This document shows positions 28,061 to 35,614 of a stretch of 64,000 nt of DNA, piece by piece. Numbering within the stretch: the stretch's first letter is position 1; each line of letters opens with the position of its first letter. The notes beneath the pieces were generated by a model. It saw only the letters and a list, made by a program, of their open reading frames with translations, searched no databases and was not told the DNA's origin. The DNA comes from Micromonospora peucetia. Its GTDB lineage: Bacteria > Actinomycetota > Actinomycetes > Mycobacteriales > Micromonosporaceae. The translations under genes and the position numbers were made by a program. The stretch is from the NCBI RefSeq assembly GCF_900091625.1, contig NZ_FMIC01000002.1, positions 1,674,001 through 1,738,000 of the forward strand, read 5' to 3'.

Positions 28061-28782
28061 TGGTAGGACCTCCTCCGGTCCGGCGGCGGGATCGCAGCGC
28101 CCTTGTACTCGACCGGCACGCCGCCGAGCGGGTAGTCCTTGCGCTGGGGGTGCCCCTCCCAGTCGTCCGGCATGAGGATCCGGGTCAGGTTGGGGTGGCC
28201 GTCGAAGACGATGCCGAACATGTCGTACGCCTCGCGCTCCTGCCAGTCCGCCGTCGGGTAGATCGACGTGACGCTCGGCAGGTGCGGCTCCTCGACGGAG
28301 ACCGCGGCCTCCAGCCGCACCGTGCGACGGTAGGTCATCGAGGTGAGCTGGTAGACGACGTGCAGGCGACGGGCGTCGGCGCCGAGGTAGTCCACCCCGG
28401 AAACCGACGAGCAGAGCTCGAAGCGGAGCGCCATGTCGTCCCGCATCACCTGGCAGACCTCGGCGATCCGCTCCGGGCGGATGTGCAGGGTCAGCTCGCC
28501 CCGGTCGACCACGACCTTCTCGATGGCGTCGCCGAAGGCGGGGTACGCCTCCTCCAACGCGTCGCGGACCTCGTCGAAGTAGCTCCCGTACGGCCGGGGG
28601 GCGTCCTCGATGGTCTGGCGCCGGCGGACGAGGCCGCCGAAGCCGGACACGTCTCCGGAGCCCTGGTTGCCGAACATGCCCCGGCCGGCCGGGCTGGCCG
28701 GGGGATACTCGGCGGGTGCTCCGCTGGTGGCGCCGGCCGGCGTCACCGGTACCGGCACGCCGCCGTCGTTGGGCGCGGTCAC
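28057..28782 (-). CDS. nuoC: NADH-quinone oxidoreductase subunit C
   Basis: 30-kDa subunit of the peripheral arm, 241 residues. The core (about 75-235) includes [17 protein letters not shown] strands and the signature [40 protein letters not shown]. The first roughly 60 residues are a Pro/Gly-rich extension. Start GTG at 28780-28782 lies at the end of the stop-to-start repeat after nuoB. Confidence 0.95.
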   Translation of the reverse strand: MTAPNDGGVPVPVTPAGATSGAPAEYPPASPAGRGMFGNQGSGDVSGFGGLVRRRQTIEDAPRPYGSYFDEVRDALEEAYPAFGDAIEKVVVDRGELTLHIRPERIAEVCQVMRDDMALRFELCSSVSGVDYLGADARRLHVVYQLTSMTYRRTVRLEAAVSVEEPHLPSVTSIYPTADWQEREAYDMFGIVFDGHPNLTRILMPDDWEGHPQRKDYPLGGVPVEYKGAAIPPPDRRRSYQ

Positions 28783-28840
28783 TGGGCCCGCCCTCCGTTC
28801 GCGGCTGCGGGGCTCCGCTCCGCCGCACTCCTCGCGTTCA
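28783..28840 (-). repeat. Stop-to-start repeat at nuoB/nuoC
   Basis: Coding strand: the nuoB stop TGA opens GGTGAACGCGAGGAGTGCGG, followed by CGGAGCGGAGCCCCGCAGCC, then GCGAACGGAGGGCGGGCCCA and the nuoC GTGA. GGAGGG is the nuoC ribosome-binding site. Confidence 0.85.
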
Positions 28841-29512
28841 CCGCGACCCTCCGTGCTGAAGGTGGTTCTGGGCCTTCATCCAGTTCTCGATCCGCAACTG
28901 CTCCTCGCGGCCCTCACGGACCGCCTTGGTCCACTCGGCCCGCCGGGCCTTGTCGCTCCGGTAGGACGACGGCATCGAGCCGTAGGGGACGGCCGGGATG
29001 TCGCCACGGGCCTGGCGCGCCTCGAGCATCTTGCGGCCGTTCGGACCGAGCGGCTCGTGCCCGATCTTCTCGCGCAGCTTGAGGATCGCGTCGATGAGCA
29101 TCTCGGGCCGGGGCGGGCAGCCGGGAAGGTACATGTCGACCGGGACGATGTGGTCGACGCCCTGGACGATGGCGTAGTTGTTGAACATGCCGCCGCTGCT
29201 GGCGCAGACACCCATCGAGATGACCCAGCGGGGCTCCGCCATCTGGTCGTAGATCTGGCGCAGCACCGGGGCCATCTTCTGGCTCACCCGGCCGGCCACG
29301 ATCATCAGGTCGGCCTGTCGGGGCGAGGCCCGGAAGACCTCCATGCCCCAGCGACCCATGTCGTAGTGCGGGCCACCGGCGGCCATCATCTCGATCGCGC
29401 AGCAGGCCAGGCCGAAGGTGGCCCCCCAGACCGACGTCTTCCGCGACCAGTTGACCAGCTTCTCCACCGAGGTGAGCAGGACACCGGCGGGAAGCTTCTC
29501 CTCGATACCCAT
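28838..29512 (-). CDS. nuoB: NADH-quinone oxidoreductase subunit B
   Basis: Subunit carrying the terminal [4Fe-4S] cluster N2 next to the quinone site, 224 residues. Ligand-bearing segments: [11 protein letters not shown] (tandem Cys), GVCASSGG and [11 protein letters not shown] hydrophilic tail of about 65 residues follows. ATG at 29510-29512, 14 nt after nuoA. Confidence 0.96.
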   Translation of the reverse strand: MGIEEKLPAGVLLTSVEKLVNWSRKTSVWGATFGLACCAIEMMAAGGPHYDMGRWGMEVFRASPRQADLMIVAGRVSQKMAPVLRQIYDQMAEPRWVISMGVCASSGGMFNNYAIVQGVDHIVPVDMYLPGCPPRPEMLIDAILKLREKIGHEPLGPNGRKMLEARQARGDIPAVPYGSMPSSYRSDKARRAEWTKAVREGREEQLRIENWMKAQNHLQHGGSR

Positions 29513-29526
29513 CTGAGGTTCCTCCC

Positions 29527-29892
29527 TCAGTCCCAGTCCAGGCCGCCACGCCGCCAGACATAGGCGTACGCGACGAAGACCGCGACGATGAACAGGACCA
29601 TCTCCACGAAGCCGAAGATCGGCAGGGCGTCGAACGAGACCGCCCAGGGAAAGAGGAAGATGATCTCGATGTCGAAGACGATGAAGAGCATCGCCGTCAG
29701 ATAGAACTTGATCGGGAACCGGCCGCCGCCGACCGGCTGCGGGCTGGGCTCGATGCCGCACTCGTACGCCTCGAGCTTGGCTTTGTTGTAACGCCGGGGA
29801 CCGGCGAAGCGGGCGGCGGCCACGGAGAACAGCGCGAACCCCGCGGCGAGGGCGAACAGCCCGATGATCGGTGCGTAAGGCGAGAGCGACAT
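29527..29892 (-). CDS. nuoA: NADH-quinone oxidoreductase subunit A
   Basis: Three-helix membrane subunit, 121 residues from the ATG at 29890-29892, which has AGGAG upstream. The conserved loop YECGIEP and the helix [13 protein letters not shown] are visible. It is the first nuo gene, 133 nt downstream of the geranylgeranyl-reductase-family gene on the same strand. Confidence 0.95.
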   Translation of the reverse strand: MSLSPYAPIIGLFALAAGFALFSVAAARFAGPRRYNKAKLEAYECGIEPSPQPVGGGRFPIKFYLTAMLFIVFDIEIIFLFPWAVSFDALPIFGFVEMVLFIVAVFVAYAYVWRRGGLDWD

Positions 29893-30025
29893 CGTATTCT
29901 CCTGCTCGTCCTTCCCTGCCCCTGGTCCTTGACAAAAAATCACACTATTCACGTCCCGCGCGACGGCTGCCGGCGGGGGTCGATCTGTCCTGGCCCGTGG
30001 CCGTCGCCAGCCGCGCGCCCGGTCG
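29893..30025 (-). promoter_or_regulatory. Leader/promoter interval upstream of nuoA
   Basis: The 133-nt gap contains the only AT-rich island nearby (29929-29951; coding strand GTGAATAGTGTGATTTTTTG). TGTGA is half of a Rex-type site but the other half is poor. A nuoA promoter here is plausible but no clear -35/-10 pair can be fixed. Read-through from the upstream flavoprotein gene is equally possible, as I see no strong hairpin. Confidence 0.35.
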
Positions 30026-31303
30026 TCACACGGCTGGTGCCGCCCTCGTCATCGCGTTGATGACGCGGTCCATCGCGTCCCCGTCCCGGGGGTCGGTCAG
30101 GTTGGCCAGCAGCTTGAGCACGAAGCGCATCAGCATCGGGTGGGGCATCCCGTGCTTCGTGGCCATCCGCATGATCTCGGGGCGGCCGATGAGCTTCACG
30201 AAGATGCCGCCGAGCCGGTAGTAGCCGCCGAAGCGGGCCTTCAACTCCGTCGAGTACGCCGCCAGGGCACGCTCCCGGTCCGCGCCGGCCGGACGGGCGA
30301 GCGCCTGCACGGCGACCTCCGCGGCCAACTCGCCGGACTCCATCGCGTACGCGATGCCCTCGCCGTTGAACGGGTTGACCATGCCGCCGGAGTCGCCGAC
30401 CAGCATCACGCCACGGGTGTAGTGCGGCACCCGGTTGAACCCCATGGGAAGGGCGGCGCCGAGGATCGGGCCCTCCGCGTTCGCCTCGTCGGTCATGCCC
30501 CAGTCGGCGGGCGTGTTGGCCAGCCAGTCGGTGAGCAGCCGGCGGTAGTTGGTCTTGCCGAAGGCGGACGAGGAGTTGAGCACGCCGAGGCCGACGTTGA
30601 CCCGGCCGTCACCCAGCCCGAAGATCCAGCCGTACCCGGGCAGCAGGTTGTCGCCGCTGTCCTTGCTGCGCAACTCCAGCCAGGACTCCAGGTAGTTGTC
30701 GTCGTGCTTGGCCGGCGAGCGGTAGTAGCGCCGGACGGCGACGCCGATCGGCCGGTCCTCCCGCTTGGCCAGCCCGAGAGCGAGCGGGAAGCGGCCGGAG
30801 ACCCCGTCGGCCGCGACGACCAGCGGGGCGTGGAAGGTGGCGGGCTCCTTGCCCGGGCCGACCTCCGCCTCGACGCCGGTGACCCGGCCGTCCGGGCCCA
30901 GCACCGGGCCGATGACGTTCACGCCGGTACGCAGGTCGGCCCCGGCCTCGACGGCCCGTCGGGCGAGCAGGTCGTCGAAGTCGAGCCGGGTGCGCACCAG
31001 GCCGTAGTTGGGGAAGCTCGCCAGGTCGGGCCAGTCCAGCTCCAGCCGGACGCCGCCGCCGATCACCCGCAGGCCCCGGTTGTGCAGCCAGCCCGCCTCG
31101 GGCGAGGTGTCGACGCCCATCCGGATCAGCTGTCGCACCGCGCGCGGGGTCAGCCCGTCGCCGCAGACCTTCTCCCGGGGAAACTCGGTCTTCTCCAGCA
31201 GCAGCACCCGTACGCCGTGCTGAGCCAGGTGGTACGCGGTAGCCGACCCACCGGGACCGGCGCCCACGACAATCACGTCGGCGTCATGCTCCACTGCGGT
31301 CAT
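30026..31303 (-). CDS. Geranylgeranyl reductase family FAD-dependent oxidoreductase (MenJ-like)
   Basis: A 425-residue flavoprotein with an N-terminal Rossmann FAD site (VIVVGAGPGGSATAYHLAQHG), a CGDGLTPRAV segment typical of geranylgeranyl reductases, and a second FAD contact GDSGGMVNPFNGEGIAYAMESG. In mycobacteria the related MenJ saturates one double bond of the menaquinone side chain. Its place directly upstream of nuo and near menG favours that role over archaeal-type lipid or chlorophyll reduction. ATG at 31301-31303 follows GGGAGG. A Rex-type operator sits about 22 nt upstream of the start codon. Confidence 0.85.
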   Translation of the reverse strand: MTAVEHDADVIVVGAGPGGSATAYHLAQHGVRVLLLEKTEFPREKVCGDGLTPRAVRQLIRMGVDTSPEAGWLHNRGLRVIGGGVRLELDWPDLASFPNYGLVRTRLDFDDLLARRAVEAGADLRTGVNVIGPVLGPDGRVTGVEAEVGPGKEPATFHAPLVVAADGVSGRFPLALGLAKREDRPIGVAVRRYYRSPAKHDDNYLESWLELRSKDSGDNLLPGYGWIFGLGDGRVNVGLGVLNSSSAFGKTNYRRLLTDWLANTPADWGMTDEANAEGPILGAALPMGFNRVPHYTRGVMLVGDSGGMVNPFNGEGIAYAMESGELAAEVAVQALARPAGADRERALAAYSTELKARFGGYYRLGGIFVKLIGRPEIMRMATKHGMPHPMLMRFVLKLLANLTDPRDGDAMDRVINAMTRAAPAV

Positions 31304-31324
31304 CCGCGCCTCCCTCCCGCACGC

Positions 31325-31342
31325 TCGTGAAATCCTTCACAA
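31325..31342. promoter_or_regulatory. Rex-type redox operator upstream of the MenJ-like/nuo unit
   Basis: On the coding (minus) strand the 18-mer reads TTGTGAAGGATTTCACGA: two 7-nt half sites with a 4-nt centre, one mismatch from the Rex consensus TTGTGAA-n4-TTCACAA. Just upstream is a possible -10, TAGACT (complement of 31356-31361), which would put the operator at or after the transcription start, a repressing position. Confidence 0.6.
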
Positions 31343-31413
31343 GCCAGACGGTGGGAGTCTATGACCGACGCGATAACCGGGCCGGAGCAGGGGTACCTAA
31401 CTTGCCGGAATCG

Positions 31414-31480
31414 CGCCGGCCGAGGTCGGGTGGGGCGCCGGCCGAGGTCGGGTGGGGCGCCGGGCGGGCGTCGGGTGGGG
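31414..31480. repeat. 22-bp tandem repeat, three units
   Basis: CGCCGGCCGAGGTCGGGTGG plus GG occurs perfectly at 31414-31435 and 31436-31457, then a degenerate 23-bp unit at 31458-31480. It lies directly after the stop of the 76-aa ORF. Confidence 0.85.
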
Positions 31481-31482
31481 CG

Positions 31483-31713
31483 TCAGTGCCGGGCGGAGGC
31501 GGTCGCGTCCAGACCGGCGTCGTGCCGGATCGCCTCCGGCAGGTGCTCGCGCAGCGCGCCGCCGGCGGCGCGGTCCAGGGCGGCCAGCACCTCGGCCACC
31601 ACCTGACGAACTTCGGCGGGATCCGCGCCGGCCAGATCCTTGAGCTGGGCGATGAGTTCGGCCGCGTCGTCCTCGGCGGCCTCCACGCCGACCGCCTGGT
31701 CTGGTCCCGTCAT
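31483..31713 (-). CDS. Hypothetical protein, 76 aa
   Basis: Acidic, Ala-rich, mostly helical small protein (core AAELIAQLKDLAGADPAEVRQVVAEVLAALDRA) with no recognised domain. It sits between menG and the MenJ-like gene on the same strand and fits that spacing. The ATG at 31711-31713 has no clear Shine-Dalgarno. Codon third positions are GC-rich like real genes. Function unknown. Confidence 0.55.
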   Translation of the reverse strand: MTGPDQAVGVEAAEDDAAELIAQLKDLAGADPAEVRQVVAEVLAALDRAAGGALREHLPEAIRHDAGLDATASARH

Positions 31714-31767
31714 GGGGCGAGCTTACGGAACAACGTGGAGCAAAAACGGATATTCGCGAAAGAGGGA

Positions 31768-32487
31768 TCAGACCGTCTGAACGCGGACGGCACGGTGCAG
31801 TGCCGCGATCCCGCCCGACATGTTGCGCCAGGCCACCCTGCCCCAGCCCGCCGCGCCGATCCGCGCGGCCAGGGCGGGCTGGTCGGGCCAGGCCCGAATC
31901 GACTCGGCCAGGTAGACGTACGCGTCGGGGTTGCTGGAGACGGCGCGTGCCACGCTCGGCAGCGAACGCATCAGGTACGACAGGTAGGCGGTGCGGAAAA
32001 CCGGGTTCACCGGCGTGCTGAACTCGCACACCACCAGCCGGCCACCCGGCCGGGTGACCCGGGCGAACTCACGCAGCGCGGCGTCGGTGTCGTTCACGTT
32101 ACGCAGCGCGAACGAGATGGTCACCGCGTCGAAGCTGGCGTCGGCGAAGGGCAGCTTCAACGCGTCCCCGGCCAGCAGCGGCACCTGGGGGCGGGAGCGC
32201 TTGCCGACACGCAGCATGCCGAGGGACAGGTCCGCGCCCACCGCGTACGCGCCCGACTGCGCCAACTCCTCGGTGGAGACACCGGTGCCGGCGCCCACGT
32301 CGAGCACCCGGTCACCCGGCCGCAGGTCGAGCGCGGCCCGGGTGGCCCGCCGCCAGAACCGGTCCTGCCCGAAGGAGAGGACGGTGTTGGTCAGGTCGTA
32401 GCGGGCCGCCACGCCGTCGAACATCGCGGCGACCTCGTGCGGCTGCTTGTCCAGGTTGGCGCGCTGGCCCTGCGGGGTACGGCTCAC
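31768..32487 (-). CDS. menG: Demethylmenaquinone methyltransferase
   Basis: UbiE/MenG-family class I SAM-dependent methyltransferase, 239 residues, the last step of menaquinone ring synthesis. SAM-binding motif I is [29 protein letters not shown] near the N-terminus and [31 protein letters not shown] are hallmark UbiE stretches. GTG start at 32485-32487. The futalosine-pathway genes mqnA, mqnC and mqnE in this window show that menaquinone, not ubiquinone, is the product. Confidence 0.93.
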   Translation of the reverse strand: MSRTPQGQRANLDKQPHEVAAMFDGVAARYDLTNTVLSFGQDRFWRRATRAALDLRPGDRVLDVGAGTGVSTEELAQSGAYAVGADLSLGMLRVGKRSRPQVPLLAGDALKLPFADASFDAVTISFALRNVNDTDAALREFARVTRPGGRLVVCEFSTPVNPVFRTAYLSYLMRSLPSVARAVSSNPDAYVYLAESIRAWPDQPALAARIGAAGWGRVAWRNMSGGIAALHRAVRVQTV

Positions 32488-32551
32488 CCCTCCACTCTGC
32501 CAGCCCGGCCCGGCCGGGCGGCCGGTGGGTCAGCCGCGGGCCGGGTACGCC

Positions 32552-32584
32552 ACAGGGGCGGGGGGTCGCCCACCCCGCCCCTGT
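32552..32584 (-). terminator. Terminator after the first LPXTG gene
   Basis: ACAGGGGCGGGG (32552-32563) pairs with CCCCGCCCCTGT (32573-32584), a perfect 12-bp stem with a 9-nt loop, 11 nt past the stop. Confidence 0.75.
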
Positions 32585-32595
32585 CCGATCGTGCG

Positions 32596-33846
32596 TCAGT
32601 TGGTCGACTTCTCGTCGCCGGGCGTCACCAGGACGACCCTGCGCCGCCGGGAGAGCAGCAGCAGCGCGCCGCCGGCCAGCAGCACGGCCGCGCCGATGCC
32701 ACCGATCAGGCCGGCCTGCACACCGGTCACCGGCAGTCCGCCGCCGTCACCGCCGCCACCGCCACCGGCGCCCGGGGTCGTGGTCGGGCCCGCCGTGGGT
32801 CCGCCGGTCGGGGTCGTCGTCGGCGCCACGGTCGGGGTCGGCTGCGGGGTCGGCTGCGCCGACAGGTCGACGAAGGCCTCGAAGGTCGTGTGGTTGTCCA
32901 GCACGTCGACCTCGGTGAAGGCCTTCCGCTGCGCCGGGCCGGCCACCTGCGGCTCCGCCTCCGGCTCGCCCTCGGCCGCGTCCAGCCCCTGCGCGAAGAG
33001 GTCGCCCTCCCGGAGCACCGGCTCGGTCACGTCGTCGCCGACCTTCACCGTGACGTCGGCGGTGTAGTACTGCCCCCGGCGGATGGTCACGCCGGCGTCC
33101 TCGCAGAACGCCTGCTGCTTGCCGAGGAACTCCTGCCTGAGGCAGCCCTCCGGCAGCGTGACGAAGCTCACCCCCGCCGGGAGGCTGATGCCGTAGAAGA
33201 GTCCGGTCGCGGGCCGGCTGCCGTCGTTGTAGACCGCCCAGTCCAGCGGGACGGTCTCGCCCCGGCGCACCGGCTTCAGGTCCGGCTCGTCGGCCACCGC
33301 CCCGTTGACCACGACGTTGGCCTGGACGTCCTGCACCCAGGCGGTGAGGTCGTAGCCCGGCTTCGTCACGGTGATCGGCACGTCGATGTCTTTGTTGTTG
33401 TTGAGGTCCGGATCGCCGGTGGCCGAGCTGACCGTCACCAGCAGCACGCCGCCGTTGCCCTTGCCGCCGGTGCTGAACAACGGGATGCCGAAGTCCTCGC
33501 TGGTGCCCCCGCGCAGGTCACCGAGCAGGCAGGTGAACGTGGCACCGGTCGTCTCGCAGCCGTCCGGAACGACGTAGCCGACTCTCTTGGCCTTGAGGCC
33601 GCTGGTGTCCACGGTGACCGTGACCGCCTTCGCGTCGACCGCGCCGGTGAGGTTCTGGACGGTGAACTTGAACGGTTTGGCCTTCGCCGCCTTCACGCCC
33701 TTGGCCACGTGGTAACTGACCGGCGTCAGAGCCAGGTCCGCCTGGTCGGCGGCGTGTGCGGGAACGGCGACGGCGGCCAGGCCACCCGCCGCGAGGAGCG
33801 CCACGACACCGGCGCGGGCCAGGGTCGAGCGGTGGAGCAGGGTCAT
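32596..33846 (-). CDS. LPXTG-type cell-wall surface protein, 416 aa (paralogue 1)
   Basis: Secreted protein with a signal peptide (about 1-32, ending AHA), an ectodomain of about 300 residues resembling DUF11/beta-sandwich repeat proteins, a Thr/Pro/Gly linker (about 340-380) and the sorting signal LPVTG followed by a hydrophobic helix and RRRR. Nine to eleven residues (VVLVTPGDEKSTN) extend past the basic stop-transfer, more than a classical LPXTG tail. The protein 228 nt away on the same strand is a paralogue with the same end and promoter. Sortase anchoring to peptidoglycan is inferred; no sortase gene is in the window. Confidence 0.85.
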   Translation of the reverse strand: MTLLHRSTLARAGVVALLAAGGLAAVAVPAHAADQADLALTPVSYHVAKGVKAAKAKPFKFTVQNLTGAVDAKAVTVTVDTSGLKAKRVGYVVPDGCETTGATFTCLLGDLRGGTSEDFGIPLFSTGGKGNGGVLLVTVSSATGDPDLNNNKDIDVPITVTKPGYDLTAWVQDVQANVVVNGAVADEPDLKPVRRGETVPLDWAVYNDGSRPATGLFYGISLPAGVSFVTLPEGCLRQEFLGKQQAFCEDAGVTIRRGQYYTADVTVKVGDDVTEPVLREGDLFAQGLDAAEGEPEAEPQVAGPAQRKAFTEVDVLDNHTTFEAFVDLSAQPTPQPTPTVAPTTTPTGGPTAGPTTTPGAGGGGGGDGGGLPVTGVQAGLIGGIGAAVLLAGGALLLLSRRRRVVLVTPGDEKSTN

Positions 33847-33895
33847 CGGTCCCCCGGGGGGTTGGGAAGAAACGGATGGTTGCGGAACCGGCCGG

Positions 33896-33924
33896 ACGTT
33901 ATCGAAGGTCGATGCGACACGCCA
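33896..33924 (-). promoter_or_regulatory. Promoter shared with the paralogue (TGGCGT-17-TAACGT)
   Basis: Coding strand: -35-like TGGCGT (33919-33924), 17-nt spacer, -10-like TAACGT (33896-33901), then CCGGCC and about 50 nt to the ATG. The same arrangement precedes the second LPXTG gene. Confidence 0.5.
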
Positions 33925-33990
33925 GCAGGGAGAACGTGTTTCATCCGTCCGGCCGGTCCGGTCGGACGGACGGTCTGACGGCCCGACACA

Positions 33991-34028
33991 CGGCGGGGGC
34001 GGGATGGTCGCCCATCCCGCCCCCGCCG
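33991..34028 (-). terminator. Terminator after the second LPXTG gene
   Basis: CGGCGGGGGCGGGATGG (33991-34007) pairs with the complementary CCATCCCGCCCCCGCCG (34012-34028): a 17-bp GC-rich stem with a tight loop, 46 nt past the stop. Confidence 0.8.
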
Positions 34029-34074
34029 CCGTGCGTTATGTGAACGACCCTCGCGGGTCGATGGAGGACGAGCC

Positions 34075-35280
34075 TCAGGCGGTCGGCCTCTCGTCGCCCG
34101 GGGTCACCAGGACGACCCGGCGCCGCCGCGCCACCATGAACATGACCGCGCCCGCGACCAGCACCGCGCCGCCGATGCCGCCGATCAGGGTGGTCTGCGC
34201 GCCAGTCACCGGCAGGCCGCCGTCGTCGTCACCGCCGCCGCCCTCGCCGCCGGTTCCGGCGGCCACGACGACCGCGTAGTCGTCCTTGTTGTCGGTCGGG
34301 TCGAGGTCGGCGAACCGCGGGTCGTCGGCGCCGACCACCACGGCCTTGCCGATGGTGGTCCGGCTGGTCTTCCTGGCCAGCGGGGAGTCGACCGGCAGGG
34401 AGCCGAGCGCCTCGGCCTCGAGCGAGCCGCCGGGCAGGGTCGAGGGAGCCTTGACGCCCTTGTCGACGACCACCGGCATCTCCAGGAACATCCCCATCCG
34501 CGGCTCGAACTGGAACGCCTTGTCCTCGCAGACCGCGCTGCGCTTGTCCGCGCTGACGGTGCAGGCCTCCATGGGCAACGCGAAGGTCACGCCCTTCGGC
34601 AGCTGGAACGTCAGCCTGATGCCCTGGCCGATCATGTCCCCCTGGTTGATGACCTCGCCGAGGACGACGGCGGTGTCGCCCGGCCGCACCGGAGCGGCCG
34701 GCTGCTCCGCCCCGGCGTCGAGGTCGAACCGGGTCTTCACGTCCTCCACCACGACGCCGAGGTCGACGCCGCTGTCCGTGGTGATCTCGACGTTCGCCTT
34801 GGCGGAGTTGTTGCTCTTGTCCGTGTCGTCCGGCGACTCGATGCTGAAGGTCACCGGGGCGGAGTACGCCTCCTTGACCGCGTCCGGGTTCTTGACCACG
34901 AAGACGAGCACCTCGGCGGTCTCGCCCGGGCCGGGGATGTCCTCCTTGGCGACCTTGCAGGTCACCAGCTCGGGCCGGTCGTCACCCTCCAGGGTGCAGT
35001 CTCCCGTGAACGGCGTGATCAAGGCCTTGTCGAAGTCCACCTTCGACACGTCGGCCTTGACGACCAGCTCGGTCGGCGTGCCCGTGCCCTTGTTACTGAT
35101 CTTGACCCAGCCGAACTTGCCCTCCACGTTGGCGGTCGTCTTCATGCCGACGACGGCCTGGAGCGCCAGGTCCGTCTCGGTGCTCGTGGCGTGGGCCGGC
35201 GTGCCCATCGCCGTGAACACGCCGGATGCCAGCAGCGCGGCAGCGCCGAGGCGCGCCAGCGAGCGGTTACGGAAGATCAT
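34075..35280 (-). CDS. LPXTG-type cell-wall surface protein, 401 aa (paralogue 2)
   Basis: Paralogue of the protein encoded 228 nt downstream. It has a signal peptide (about 1-31, ending AHA), an ectodomain rich in beta strands with several Cys, a short Gly-rich linker, LPVTG, a hydrophobic helix and ARRRR followed by VVLVTPGDERPTA. The tail after the basic residues is nearly identical in both proteins. ATG at 35278-35280. Each gene has its own promoter and terminator, so they are separate units made by tandem duplication and divergence. Function unknown. Confidence 0.85.
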   Translation of the reverse strand: MIFRNRSLARLGAAALLASGVFTAMGTPAHATSTETDLALQAVVGMKTTANVEGKFGWVKISNKGTGTPTELVVKADVSKVDFDKALITPFTGDCTLEGDDRPELVTCKVAKEDIPGPGETAEVLVFVVKNPDAVKEAYSAPVTFSIESPDDTDKSNNSAKANVEITTDSGVDLGVVVEDVKTRFDLDAGAEQPAAPVRPGDTAVVLGEVINQGDMIGQGIRLTFQLPKGVTFALPMEACTVSADKRSAVCEDKAFQFEPRMGMFLEMPVVVDKGVKAPSTLPGGSLEAEALGSLPVDSPLARKTSRTTIGKAVVVGADDPRFADLDPTDNKDDYAVVVAAGTGGEGGGGDDDGGLPVTGAQTTLIGGIGGAVLVAGAVMFMVARRRRVVLVTPGDERPTA

Positions 35281-35324
35281 GGAAGAGGTCCCCCCGTTGG
35301 GGTGCAGGAAAGGTACGGGCCGGG

Positions 35325-35353
35325 ACGTTAGCGGTCCACGATCATGCCCGCCA
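35325..35353 (-). promoter_or_regulatory. Promoter shared with the paralogue (TGGCGG-17-TAACGT)
   Basis: Coding strand: TGGCGG (35348-35353), 17-nt spacer, TAACGT (35325-35330), then CCCGGCC and about 45 nt of leader to the ATG. It matches the element upstream of paralogue 1. Confidence 0.5.
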
Positions 35354-35569
35354 CCCCGCCTCTCACCGCGCTGAGCAGCACCGCTAAGAAACGCTTAAGG
35401 AATGTCCGGATTGATGTGGCTTGTTGCCGCCGGCCACCCGATCCCGCCGGCTCAACCGCCAGCTCAATCGATACCCGTGGCCGGTAGCCGCTCCACCGAT
35501 CGGCCAGCCCGTCCCGACCACGGTCGCTCACGTCGGGTCGACACGGTGTTCACCTGTGACGCACAGACG
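35354..35569. other. Gene-free interval between the LPXTG and mqnC genes
   Basis: The 35281-35614 gap holds the promoter of the LPXTG gene at one side and the mqnC terminator at the other. In between I see AT-richer sequence around 35385-35425 (GCTAAGAAACGCTTAAGGAA) but no convincing ORF, RNA or repeat. Confidence 0.5.
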
Positions 35570-35604
35570 TCGACCCCCCACCGTCCTGGACGGTGGGGGG
35601 TCGA
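35570..35604 (-). terminator. Strong hairpin terminator after mqnC
   Basis: TCGACCCCCCACCGTCC (35570-35586) and GGACGGTGGGGGGTCGA (35588-35604) form a perfect 17-bp stem with a one-nucleotide centre (so a slightly opened loop in RNA), 11 nt past the mqnC stop. Confidence 0.85.
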
Positions 35605-35614
35605 GATGTCGGGA

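Noticed and set aside
29929..29951. TTGACA...TATTCA on the plus strand as a sigma-70 promoter
   Set aside because: The spacing is only 11 nt and it would point into the MenJ-like gene on the wrong strand.
31331..31342. AATCCTTCACAA also occurs at 45391-45402, suggesting a shared regulator of the MenJ-like and MFS genes
   Set aside because: In the first locus the 12-mer is part of an 18-nt Rex-type dyad; in the second it is an arm of a 12-16-12 repeat with different spacing. A shared 12-mer is expected by chance in 64 kb.
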